From: Achromobacter xylosoxidans
GTDB taxonomy: Bacteria > Pseudomonadota > Gammaproteobacteria > Burkholderiales > Burkholderiaceae_B
Assembly (NCBI RefSeq): GCF_001457475.1
Contig: NZ_LN831029.1
Location: forward strand, 5,952,001 to 6,016,000
Length of the DNA: 64,000 nt
Direction: 5' to 3'
Under the pieces are notes generated by a model. It had not been told where the DNA came from. It worked only from the letters and a program-made list of their open reading frames with translations, and made no database searches. The position numbers and the translations under genes were made by a program. Numbering within the stretch: position 1 is the stretch's first letter; every line of letters starts with the position of its first letter. Of the stretch, positions 37,137 to 45,453 are shown piece after piece.

Positions 37137-38114
37137 TCAGTTCGCGGTGGCGCCGGAGTCCTTCACGGCCTGCGCCCAGGCCGCGATCTCCTTGTCGATG
37201 AACGCGCCGAAGGCGGCCGTGTGCAGGGTCGATGCCTGGGCCCCTTCCTCCATCAGGCGCTGCTTGACCGCCGGCGCCGCCAAGGCCCCGCCCAAGGCTT
37301 CATTCAACCGCGCCACCACCGCGTCCGGCGTCCCGGCCGGCGCCACCACCCCATGCCACGACAGGGCCTGAAAGCCCGCCAGGCCCGACTCCGCCATCGT
37401 GGGAATGTCGGGCAAGGCGGGTGAACGCTGCGGCGAGGTCACCGCCAGCGCGCGCAAGGTGCCGGCCTTGACGTGCGGCAGCACGCCCGGAATGGTGGTG
37501 AACATGAAGTCGATCTGGCCGCCGATCAGGTCGGTGATGGCAGGGCTGCCTCCCTTGTACGGCACGTGCGTGAACTGCAAGGCCGCCGCGCGCTTGAACA
37601 TCTCGCCGGCAAGGTGGCCGGGCGTGCCCGCCCCCGCGGAACCCATGTTGATGCGATCGCCCTGCGTCTTGATGTAGGCGATCAGCTCCGGCACGCTGGC
37701 GGCCTTCACGTTGGAGCCGACCACCAGCACATTGGGCACGGTCGCCAGCAGCGTGACAGGCTTGAAATCCCTGACCGCGTCATACGAAATGCGCGAGTAC
37801 AGCGACGGGTTGATGCCATGGGTGCTGGCGGTCGCCAGCAGCAGCATGTAGCCGTCGGGCGCGGCCGAAGCCACCTGCTTGGCGGCGATGGTGCCGTTGG
37901 CGCCGCCCTTGTTGTCGATCACGATGGTCTGGCCGAGCGACCTGGCGGCTTCGGCCGCCACCGTGCGCGCCAGGATGTCGGAGGTGCCGCCGGCCGAATG
38001 CGGCACGACCAGCGTGATGGGCTTGGCGGGAAAGGGCTGCGCCTGCGCGGCCGGCAGGGCCGGCAGCAGACAGGCGGCGGCGAATGCCGCGCGGGCAAGG
38101 CGATGAGGGAACAT
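37137..38114 (-). CDS. Bug-family tripartite tricarboxylate transporter binding protein
   Basis: A 325-residue periplasmic solute-binding protein with a signal peptide ending ALPAAQAQ and the Bug signatures PFPAKPITLVVPHSAGGTSD, GANGTIAAKQVASAAPDGYM and MGSAGAGTPGHLAGEMFK. Bug proteins bind carboxylates such as citrate or tricarballylate for TctABC-type transporters and are very expanded in Bordetella relatives. It is the last gene of a leftward LysR-tcuA-tcuB-bug run, so tricarballylate or a related tricarboxylate is the likely ligand. No TctA or TctB membrane genes are adjacent; they must be supplied elsewhere. Confidence 0.92.
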   Translation of the reverse strand: MFPHRLARAAFAAACLLPALPAAQAQPFPAKPITLVVPHSAGGTSDILARTVAAEAARSLGQTIVIDNKGGANGTIAAKQVASAAPDGYMLLLATASTHGINPSLYSRISYDAVRDFKPVTLLATVPNVLVVGSNVKAASVPELIAYIKTQGDRINMGSAGAGTPGHLAGEMFKRAAALQFTHVPYKGGSPAITDLIGGQIDFMFTTIPGVLPHVKAGTLRALAVTSPQRSPALPDIPTMAESGLAGFQALSWHGVVAPAGTPDAVVARLNEALGGALAAPAVKQRLMEEGAQASTLHTAAFGAFIDKEIAAWAQAVKDSGATAN

Positions 38115-38204
38115 GCAAGTCTCCTGAAGGATATTGGAATCGCGGCGCCTTCGAGGACGCCGTCATGCGCGCATACCGCCACGGGACCGCGGCGGCGGCG
38201 CGGC

Positions 38205-39410
38205 TCAGTCGGCGCCCAACTTCAGCTTGTCGGGCTGGCGCTTCTCGATCGCCCACTTCAGCAACGCGGCCGAGCGATAGATACCGTGTGCGAACTTGCC
38301 ATAGGGCAAGGTCAGGAACAGCGCCATCACCACGCCCAGGTGCACCGCCAGCAGCAGGGCCATGGCGCCGGTATCGCGGCCGGCCAGCAGCGCCAGGCCG
38401 GTGGCGCTGGTCAGCAACAGCAAGGCGATGAAGCCGCGGTCCATCGGCTTTTGCGCCGCGTCGCCCTGCAGCGGATGGCGCCGCAAGTTCAACCACAGCA
38501 GGCCCGCCGGCCCGATCAGCAGGCCGATGCCGCCCGCCGTGCCCAGCAGCACCGGCGCGCTCCAGAACGGATATGGCGCTTGTTCGCCCAGCAGGTAGTG
38601 GTAGAGCGTGGCCACGCAGGTGGCGGCAAAACACAGCATGAAGCCGTAGAACGTGAAGTGGTGAAAGCGCCTGCGCCACAGCGTAAAGGCGTCATCGGCG
38701 TTGTTGCAGCCCTTGCCATGGCCGCCATCCAGGTAGCGCAGGCGCAGCGCGTCGTGCGCGGCCTCGGCCACGGCCGCGCCGCTGGCCGTGCCCGGGCTGA
38801 CGTCGCGCCAGAAGCGCGCCGCGCCGATGGCCAGCGCCACCATGGCGAAACCGAACGCCGCGCCGAACATCAGCGCCAGCGTGTTGTGGGGGAACACCGC
38901 GTAGAAATTGCCGGCCATCGGCGCGTGCAACAACCCGCCCGTCAGCATCACCGTCAATGCCAGGAACAATGCCAGCCCCGCCGCCGTGGCCAGCGACAGC
39001 GCCAGCCCGTTGCGCCGGTACAGTTTTCCCAGCGCCGCTGGAAACGCGTACTCGGTATAGGTCTGCAATCGCACCTTGGCCATGGCCTGCGGCACGTTCA
39101 CCGCGAACTCGTGCGGCGGCGCGTACTGGCAGGCGTGCAGGCAGGCGCCGCAGTTGTGGCACAGGTTGGCCAGGTAGTTCAGGTCGGCCTTGCCAAACTC
39201 CAGGCGCCGGGTCATGGCCGGAAAGACGGCGCAGAAGCCTTCGCAGTAGCGACAGGCGTTGCAGATCTGCATGACGCGCGCCACTTCGGTTTCTTGCGGA
39301 CTGAGCGCGGCCGCGCCGCGGCCATGCCAGCGCACCGGCCGTTCCTCCATGGCCGGCGCCGTCCGCGCAAACGATTGAGCCTCGCGGGCCAGGGTTTCAA
39401 GCTGCCGCAT
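38205..39410 (-). CDS. tcuB: TcuB, tricarballylate utilisation Fe-S membrane protein
   Basis: A 401-residue membrane protein that passes electrons from reduced TcuA to the quinone pool. It has two 4Fe-4S binding groups near the N-terminus ([11 protein letters not shown] and [11 protein letters not shown]) and six or so transmembrane helices after residue 125. The conserved [14 protein letters not shown] segment is typical of TcuB/CitB. The start overlaps the end of tcuA by 14 bp, so the two are coupled. The long loop around 205-245 is Ala/Gly rich. Confidence 0.93.
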   Translation of the reverse strand: MRQLETLAREAQSFARTAPAMEERPVRWHGRGAAALSPQETEVARVMQICNACRYCEGFCAVFPAMTRRLEFGKADLNYLANLCHNCGACLHACQYAPPHEFAVNVPQAMAKVRLQTYTEYAFPAALGKLYRRNGLALSLATAAGLALFLALTVMLTGGLLHAPMAGNFYAVFPHNTLALMFGAAFGFAMVALAIGAARFWRDVSPGTASGAAVAEAAHDALRLRYLDGGHGKGCNNADDAFTLWRRRFHHFTFYGFMLCFAATCVATLYHYLLGEQAPYPFWSAPVLLGTAGGIGLLIGPAGLLWLNLRRHPLQGDAAQKPMDRGFIALLLLTSATGLALLAGRDTGAMALLLAVHLGVVMALFLTLPYGKFAHGIYRSAALLKWAIEKRQPDKLKLGAD

Positions 39411-40830
39411 GCTGTGCTCCGTTGCGGTGGGTGCCGGGGGTACGATGCATGCGCTGGGCGGCTGCCGCGGCGCGGGCGCCGGCGATGCGGCCGAAGGCGG
39501 TGCCGATGGACATGCCCACCCCCGCTGTGTAGCCCTTGCCCAGCACGTTGCCGGCCATCATCTCGCCGGCCACGAACAGGTTGTCGCTGGGCGCGCCGTT
39601 GAAACGAACGGCGGCGGTCTCGTCCACCTTCAGCCCCAGATAGGTGAAGGTGATGCCCGGCCGCAGCGCGTAACCGTAGAACGGCGCGGTGTCGATGGGC
39701 CGGGCCCAGTGGGTCTTGGCGGGAGCCAGGCCCTCGGTGCGGCAGTCGTCCAGCGTCGTGTGGTCGAAGGTGCCGGTTCTACAGGCCTGGTTGTATTCGC
39801 GGATGGTGTGCTCGAACGCCACCGGGTCCAGTCCCAGGCGCCGCCCCAGTTCCGCCACGGAATCTGCGGTAACGCCGGGGAAGACCGGCGGCATGAAACG
39901 GCCCACGGCCTTGGCGTCGATGATGGAGTAGGCAATCTGCCCGGGCTGCATGGCCGTCAGGCGACCCCAGATGGCGTAGCGCTTGGGCCAGAAGTCCTCG
40001 CCCTCGTCGTAGAAGCGTTGCGCGTCGCGGTTGACCACCACGCCCAGCGAGACGCAGTCGATGCGGGTGCAGATGCCGCCGTCGTACAGCGGCGCGCGCG
40101 CGTCGATGGCCACGCAGTGCGACTGCGACGGATCGCCGATGCGGTCGGCGCCGGCGTCCAGCATGAACTTGAGCAGCACGCCCTGGTTGTAGCGGGTGCC
40201 GCGGATGAGGAAGTTGTCGGCCGGCCACTCGCCGCGTTCGTTGCGGCCCCAGGCCTCGCGCAGCCATTCGCGGTTGGACTCGAAACCGCCGGCCGCCAGC
40301 ACACAGGCGCGCGCCTCGATGCGCTCGGCGCCGATGCGGGCGGCCTTGAAGCGGCCGTTCTCCAGTTCCAGCGCGTCCACCGGCGCGTCGTAGCGGATGC
40401 CCACGCCCAGGGCCTCGGCGCTGCGGTAATAGGCATTGACCAACGCCTTGCCGCCGCCCATGAAGAAGGCGTTGGTGCGGGCCACGTGCAGCGCGCCCGA
40501 CAGCGGCGGCTGGAAATTGACGCCATGGCGCCGCATCCAGTCGCGACAGGTGGCGGACTCGCGGATCACCAGCCGCGCCAGTTTCTCATCGGTCTGGCCG
40601 CCGGTGACCTTGAGCAGGTCCTGCCAGTATTCCTCTTCCGGATAGGCGTCCACCAGCACGTCCTGCGGCGCGTCGTGCATGCAGCGCAGGTTGCGCGTGT
40701 GCTGCGAATTGCCGCCGCGCCATGCGCGCGGCGCGGCCTCCAGCAGCAACACGCTGGCGCCCGCCTCGCGCGCCATCAAGGCCGCGCACAGCGCCGCATT
40801 GCCTCCGCCTATCACCAATACATCGACCAT
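39397..40830 (-). CDS. tcuA: TcuA, FAD-dependent tricarballylate dehydrogenase
   Basis: A 477-residue flavoprotein that oxidises tricarballylate to cis-aconitate in Salmonella. It shows [20 protein letters not shown] with ADP-binding GGGNAA, the fumarate-reductase-like [18 protein letters not shown] and a C-terminal [23 protein letters not shown] segment. It is coupled to tcuB and lies 145 bp downstream of a LysR gene on the same strand. In Salmonella the operon also has a TcuC transporter; here a Bug protein takes the transport position. Confidence 0.93.
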   Translation of the reverse strand: MVDVLVIGGGNAALCAALMAREAGASVLLLEAAPRAWRGGNSQHTRNLRCMHDAPQDVLVDAYPEEEYWQDLLKVTGGQTDEKLARLVIRESATCRDWMRRHGVNFQPPLSGALHVARTNAFFMGGGKALVNAYYRSAEALGVGIRYDAPVDALELENGRFKAARIGAERIEARACVLAAGGFESNREWLREAWGRNERGEWPADNFLIRGTRYNQGVLLKFMLDAGADRIGDPSQSHCVAIDARAPLYDGGICTRIDCVSLGVVVNRDAQRFYDEGEDFWPKRYAIWGRLTAMQPGQIAYSIIDAKAVGRFMPPVFPGVTADSVAELGRRLGLDPVAFEHTIREYNQACRTGTFDHTTLDDCRTEGLAPAKTHWARPIDTAPFYGYALRPGITFTYLGLKVDETAAVRFNGAPSDNLFVAGEMMAGNVLGKGYTAGVGMSIGTAFGRIAGARAAAAAQRMHRTPGTHRNGAQHAAA

Positions 40831-40975
40831 GTCATCGTTCCCGGATCAAGGAACGGACTGTAGGCCGGCGCCGCCCGCCGCGATATCAGCGCGCCGTCAA
40901 CGGGTCTTCATGATTCGTGAAGAGCGGTATGCCGCCTGCGCGCGGCATCGCTCATGGGCGGCAAGCGACACCCGT

Positions 40976-41902
40976 TCACGACTCATGCAGCGCGGTAACG
41001 GCCCATTTGCCGTCTCGCGCCAACCTGCGCGAGACGTCGGCCAGCACCAGGCGCGCAGCCAGCGCCGCCGGCGACAGTTCGTCGTCCGACAGGCTGGCCA
41101 GCAGATTGGGCCGGAACAGGTCGGCCTCGTCGATCCGCGCCATCGCCAACTGGCCCGGCGCGATGCGCGCGGTGGCCGAGCTGGGCTGGATGGTGGCGGC
41201 GTAACCCAGCTGCACCACGTCCATCAGCAGCGCCAGGCCATCGACCTCGGCCACCACCCGCGGCACGTGGCCCGCCTGCTGAAACGCCAGGTTGACCGAG
41301 GCGCGCAGCCCGTGGCGGCCGCCGGGCAGCACCAGCGGCAGGCCGGCGATCTCGTCCAGGCGTGTGGTGGGGCCGGCGGGCAGTCCCGGCATGTCACGCC
41401 GGGCGCATAGATAGAGGGGTTCGTCCAGCAGCGGCATAACGCTCCAGCGGCGCGCCGCCTCGGCATGGAACACGATGGCCAGGTCGAGCTGGCGGCCGTT
41501 GAGCATGTCGGCCAGATGGCCGGACAATGCCTCCACCAGATGCAGACGGATATCGGGATAGCGCTGGTTCATGGCCTGCACGAACGGCGCGCCCAGGATG
41601 GCCGCGGTGGTGGATGGCAGGCCGACGCTGACGTGACCGGCCAGGCGCGCCTGCTGCGCGGCCTGGATCGCGTCGTCGGCATGGCGCAGCGCCAACTGGG
41701 CCTGGCGGAAGAACGCCAGCCCGGCGTCGGTGGGCACCACGCCGCTGGCGCTGCGTTGCAGCAGCCGCGTGGCCAGTTCGCCTTCGAGCCGGCTGATCTG
41801 CTGGCTGAGCGCGGACGTCACCATGCCCAGCGACATGGCCGCGCGGCCGATGCTGCCGGCTTCGACGACGCGAACGAAATAACGAAGCTGGCGCAGTTCC
41901 AT
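40976..41902 (-). CDS. LysR-family regulator, probable TcuR
   Basis: A 308-residue LysR regulator starting MELRQLRYFVRVVEAGSIGR. The helix-turn-helix continues AAMSLGMVTSALSQQISRLE, and the C-terminal ligand domain is of normal length. ATG 41902 is chosen over an upstream in-frame start because MELRQLRYF is the standard family beginning. The N-terminus resembles Nac/Cbl-like and TcuR-like regulators. Because it is transcribed with tcuA-tcuB, a role as their activator is likely. Confidence 0.9.
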   Translation of the reverse strand: MELRQLRYFVRVVEAGSIGRAAMSLGMVTSALSQQISRLEGELATRLLQRSASGVVPTDAGLAFFRQAQLALRHADDAIQAAQQARLAGHVSVGLPSTTAAILGAPFVQAMNQRYPDIRLHLVEALSGHLADMLNGRQLDLAIVFHAEAARRWSVMPLLDEPLYLCARRDMPGLPAGPTTRLDEIAGLPLVLPGGRHGLRASVNLAFQQAGHVPRVVAEVDGLALLMDVVQLGYAATIQPSSATARIAPGQLAMARIDEADLFRPNLLASLSDDELSPAALAARLVLADVSRRLARDGKWAVTALHES

Positions 41903-42022
41903 GGCGGGTCGGGGACGATCACGAGGGAAGACTCGCCGATTGTAGGGCGTGGAGCGCGCCATCACCCCGCCCGGATCCGGGCCGCCCCGGACGGGACCGG
42001 CCCGCGCGTCCGGCTCGGTTGC

Positions 42023-42922
42023 TCAATAGCGCGCGTCCTTGGGCTTCTTGCCGTTCGGCCAGTCCTTGTCCTTGGGCGGGAAATCCGGCCGCGGCATGTG
42101 CGTGAAGTACTCGGCCACGTCCACCGCGTCCTGGTCCGACAGCACCTTGCCCTCGCCCCAGTTGCCATGGGTGTTCACGCCCATCGGCATGCTGTTGCGG
42201 ATGAAGGCGGCTGCCTTGTAGGTGCGCGCCAGGCCGGCGCCGATATTGAATGATTCGTCGCCCCACAACGGCGGGAACACGATATTGCCGGCGCGGTCGC
42301 GCTTGCCTTCGCCGTTGGCGCCGTGGCAGGCGGCGCACTGCGCGGCATACAGGCCCTTGCCCCGCTCCGGGTTGGGAACCAGCTTGGTGTCGATGGGCCA
42401 GGCGTTCTTGATCTGCACCTGCGCCCCATGCGGCACATCCTGGGCCAGCCACTTCATGTAGGCCAGCATCGCCAGCATTTCGGGCGATTCCTTGTCCAGC
42501 GGCTTGCCGTTCATCGAGCGTTGGAAACAGCCGTTGATGCGGTCCGCCAGCGACACGACCCGGCCCGAGCGCGGATTGAACTGCGGGAACGAGTTGACCG
42601 AGTTGATGTACGGCGCGCCCAGCGGCTTCTTGCCCTGCTGCACATGGCAGCTGCTGCAATTGAGGCTGGCGCCCGTGTTGTTCGGCAACAGGCGGCGGGT
42701 TTCGTTGAGCAGGCGCTGGCCGTAGCGGATCTGTTCGGCGTTGGGTTCCTTGTCGATCGAGGTGTCGGACGGGATGGTGTAGTCGGGCAGCCGCTTGCCG
42801 TCCTTGTCGAGCACCGCGAAGGTCTTGGCCTCGCCGGCCGGCGCCGGCGGCGCCGCCAGCGCCGCCATGCCGCCCCCGGCCATCAGCGCCACCGTGGCGG
42901 CGATTTTGTACAGCTTATTCAT
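42023..42922 (-). CDS. TsdA-like dihaem cytochrome c (thiosulfate dehydrogenase family)
   Basis: A 299-residue periplasmic dihaem cytochrome with a signal peptide ending ALAAP. Haem motifs are CSSCH (89-93) and CAACH (196-200). The segment between them (DRINGCFQRSMNGKPL and SPEMLAMLAYMKWLA) is the hallmark of thiosulfate dehydrogenase TsdA. Cys132, 39 residues after the first haem His, is a candidate for the unusual Cys haem ligand of TsdA. TsdA oxidises thiosulfate to tetrathionate or works in reverse. It overlaps the triple-haem cytochrome gene upstream by 8 bp; the latter probably carries its electrons. Confidence 0.82.
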   Translation of the reverse strand: MNKLYKIAATVALMAGGGMAALAAPPAPAGEAKTFAVLDKDGKRLPDYTIPSDTSIDKEPNAEQIRYGQRLLNETRRLLPNNTGASLNCSSCHVQQGKKPLGAPYINSVNSFPQFNPRSGRVVSLADRINGCFQRSMNGKPLDKESPEMLAMLAYMKWLAQDVPHGAQVQIKNAWPIDTKLVPNPERGKGLYAAQCAACHGANGEGKRDRAGNIVFPPLWGDESFNIGAGLARTYKAAAFIRNSMPMGVNTHGNWGEGKVLSDQDAVDVAEYFTHMPRPDFPPKDKDWPNGKKPKDARY

Positions 42923-44267
42923 GCTTGCCTCCCGACACGATGTTCGGCTTCTTGCTGGCCAGGAAACCACGGATGTGCGCGACCTCGTCGCTGGCGATCG
43001 GCGGCGCCTGGTTGGTCCAGGCCGTGCGGATGAAGTTGATGACGTCGGTGATGTCCTGGTCGCTCAGGTGGTTGAAGCGCGGCATGGCGAAAGCCATGGA
43101 ATCGCGGTCGCTTTCGGGCATCTTGCCGCCTTCCAGCGTGATCTGGATGATGGACTGGGGGTTCTGCGCGAAGATCGCCGAGTTGCCCGCCAGCGCCGGG
43201 AAGATGCGCGGCATGCCCTGGCCGTCGGCGCGATGGCAGATGACGCAATGCTCCATGTAGATCACCGCGCCGCGCGAGTCGTAGCGGCCAGCCAGCAGGG
43301 ACGCCGTGGTGTTGTCCGCCTTGGCGGGGAACACCGGCGCCTTGCCCGGCACCGGCGGCAGTTGCTTCAGGTAGGCCGCGATGCTGGCCAGGTCGTCATC
43401 GGTGAAGTGACGCGTGCTGTGCTCGACCACGTCGGCCATGGCGCCGAACACCGCGACCCTGTCGGTGCGGCCGGTCTTCAGGAACAGGGCGATGTCGTCC
43501 GCGCTCCAGGACGCCAGGCCGCGGGCTTCGCCGCGCAGGCTCTTGGCGCGCCAGCCGTCGATCACGGCGCCGGAAAGGAAGGCGTCGCCGTCCGCCATGG
43601 ACAGCGCCTTTTCCTGGTAGGCCAGGCCGCGCGGCGTGTGGCAGGCGCCGCAATGGCCCGGACCTTCCACCAGGTACGCGCCGCGCCGGACCTGCTCGTC
43701 CGCGCCCGCCGGCGCGGCGAAGTCGCGCTTGCCGGCGAACACCAGCTGCCACCAGGCCATGGGCCAGCGCATGTTCAAGGGCCACGGAATGGTGGAGTCG
43801 GCGCTGGGCTTGTCCACGGGCTCGACCTGCGACATGAAATACGCGTAGAGCGCCTGGATGTCCGCGTCGGGCATGATGGCGTACGACGGATACGGCATGG
43901 CCGGGTAGAGCGTGGCGCCATCCTTGCGGATGCCGTATTGCACCGCGTTCTTGAAGTCGGCGTAGCTATAGGCGCCGATGCCGGTGCGCTTGTCGGGCGT
44001 GATGTTGGAGGAGTAGATGGTGCCCACCGGCGTCTGCATCGCCAGGCCGCCCGAGAACGGCTTGTCGCCCGGCGCGCTATGACAGGCGATACAGTCGGCG
44101 GTGCGCGCGATGTAGGCGCCGGCTTCGGCCAGCCGGCGGTCCTGCGGATCGACGACCGCCGTGCTGTCCGTCTTGCGGACGGCGGTCAACAGGTGGGCGC
44201 CGCCGATACCGCCGCCCAGGCCCGCCAGCGCCAATAGCGCCACCGCCTTGATCCCGAAGTGCTTCAT
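42915..44267 (-). CDS. triple-haem periplasmic cytochrome c
   Basis: A 450-residue cytochrome with an N-terminal membrane/signal segment and three haem sites: CIACH (59-63), CGACH (206-210) and CVICH (341-345). The architecture matches the cytochrome subunit of membrane alcohol and gluconate dehydrogenases, where it feeds electrons to ubiquinone or a bd/bo oxidase. Here no dehydrogenase subunit is adjacent; instead a TsdA-like cytochrome is cotranscribed. ATG 44267 has GGAGGGA five bases upstream. A likely role is electron transfer from the TsdA-like protein to the respiratory chain. Confidence 0.88.
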   Translation of the reverse strand: MKHFGIKAVALLALAGLGGGIGGAHLLTAVRKTDSTAVVDPQDRRLAEAGAYIARTADCIACHSAPGDKPFSGGLAMQTPVGTIYSSNITPDKRTGIGAYSYADFKNAVQYGIRKDGATLYPAMPYPSYAIMPDADIQALYAYFMSQVEPVDKPSADSTIPWPLNMRWPMAWWQLVFAGKRDFAAPAGADEQVRRGAYLVEGPGHCGACHTPRGLAYQEKALSMADGDAFLSGAVIDGWRAKSLRGEARGLASWSADDIALFLKTGRTDRVAVFGAMADVVEHSTRHFTDDDLASIAAYLKQLPPVPGKAPVFPAKADNTTASLLAGRYDSRGAVIYMEHCVICHRADGQGMPRIFPALAGNSAIFAQNPQSIIQITLEGGKMPESDRDSMAFAMPRFNHLSDQDITDVINFIRTAWTNQAPPIASDEVAHIRGFLASKKPNIVSGGKHE

Positions 44268-44522
44268 TCCATCCCTCCGTTGCTGCCGGCCAGCGCGCAC
44301 GTCGGGGTGTTCGTACTGCGTGGTCCAGCTTATGGAGGCAGCTTACGCTTTTTGGTAATAAGCATATGACCGAAAAGAATGAAAGTATCGGCATTGTTTG
44401 ATGCGGCGCAAACCGGCCCGATCCCTCAGACTAATTAACAGGGGAACGATCTCCTGAATGCGCGGATCGGGCCGCTCCGGCGGGCCGCGATGAGCCGCCG
44501 GACCGGCGCCAATTGGGGGCCG

Positions 44523-45221
44523 TCAGGCCGGGATCGTCAGGCCCTTCACCACGGCCGGACGCGCCACGAAGGCTTCCAGCACGCGGGCCACGTTCCTGAA
44601 CTGCGGAAAGTCAACCAGGTCGCCCGCGCCGTAGAAGCCGATAAGGTTGCGCACCCACGGCAGGATGGCGATATCGGCAATGGTGTATTGCTCGCCCATG
44701 ACCCAGTCGCGCCCATCCAGGCGCTTGTCCAGCACGCCCAGCAGGCGCTTGGATTCAGCCACGTAGCGGTCGCGCGGGCGCTTGTCCTCGTAGTCCTTGC
44801 CGGCGAACTTGTGGAAAAAGCCCAGCTGGCCGAACATCGGGCCGATGCCGCCCATCTGGAACATCACCCACTGCAGCGTTTCGAAGCGGCCGGCGGTGTC
44901 GGCGGGGATGAGCTGGCCGGTCTTGCTGGCCAGGTAGACCAGGATGGCGCCGGACTCGAACAGCGCCAGCGGCTTGCCGTCCGGGCCATTGGGATCGAGG
45001 ATCGCGGGGATCTTGTTGTTCGGGCTGAGCGACAGGAACTCCGGGGTGAACTGGTCCTGCGAATCGAAACTGACCCGGTGCGGCTCATAGGGCAGGCCCA
45101 GCTCTTCCAGCAGGATCGACACCTTGACGCCGTTGGGCGTGGGCAGCGAATACAGCTGGATGCGGTCGGGATGCCGGGCGGGCCATTTCCGGGTGATGGC
45201 GAACGAGGCTAGGGAGGACAT
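44523..45221 (-). CDS. glutathione S-transferase (YghU/YfcG-like)
   Basis: A 232-residue cytoplasmic thioredoxin-fold enzyme of the Nu/Ure2p-like group. It has an N-terminal domain with YSLPTPNGVKVSILLEELGL, the conserved NNKIPAILDP, ESGAILVYLA glutathione-contact segment, and an all-helical C-terminal domain with YTIADIAILPWVRN. Such enzymes reduce disulfides or peroxides with glutathione. ATG 45221 is chosen over a long upstream frame because CAGGAG precedes it and the fold begins there. The gene stands alone, downstream of the ammonia-lyase homologue. Confidence 0.93.
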   Translation of the reverse strand: MSSLASFAITRKWPARHPDRIQLYSLPTPNGVKVSILLEELGLPYEPHRVSFDSQDQFTPEFLSLSPNNKIPAILDPNGPDGKPLALFESGAILVYLASKTGQLIPADTAGRFETLQWVMFQMGGIGPMFGQLGFFHKFAGKDYEDKRPRDRYVAESKRLLGVLDKRLDGRDWVMGEQYTIADIAILPWVRNLIGFYGAGDLVDFPQFRNVARVLEAFVARPAVVKGLTIPA

Positions 45222-45453
45222 GCGGGGGGCTCCTGGAGATCCGGTGGCGGTAAGGGATGACGATTGTGACAGGCGCGGCGCCTGACTGGCACCCCGCGCG
45301 CGTCGGGCAAATGTAGCGCAAATCGCCCGCCGCAAAGCGCCTCCAGGCCACCGCGCGGGCGGTGGCGGCGCAACGCACTGTTCCACGGGAAAAACCGCAC
45401 GCACGCCCGGGGGCATTTCCGCCGGGCGCGAGCCGATTTCGGCTGGCCGCCGC

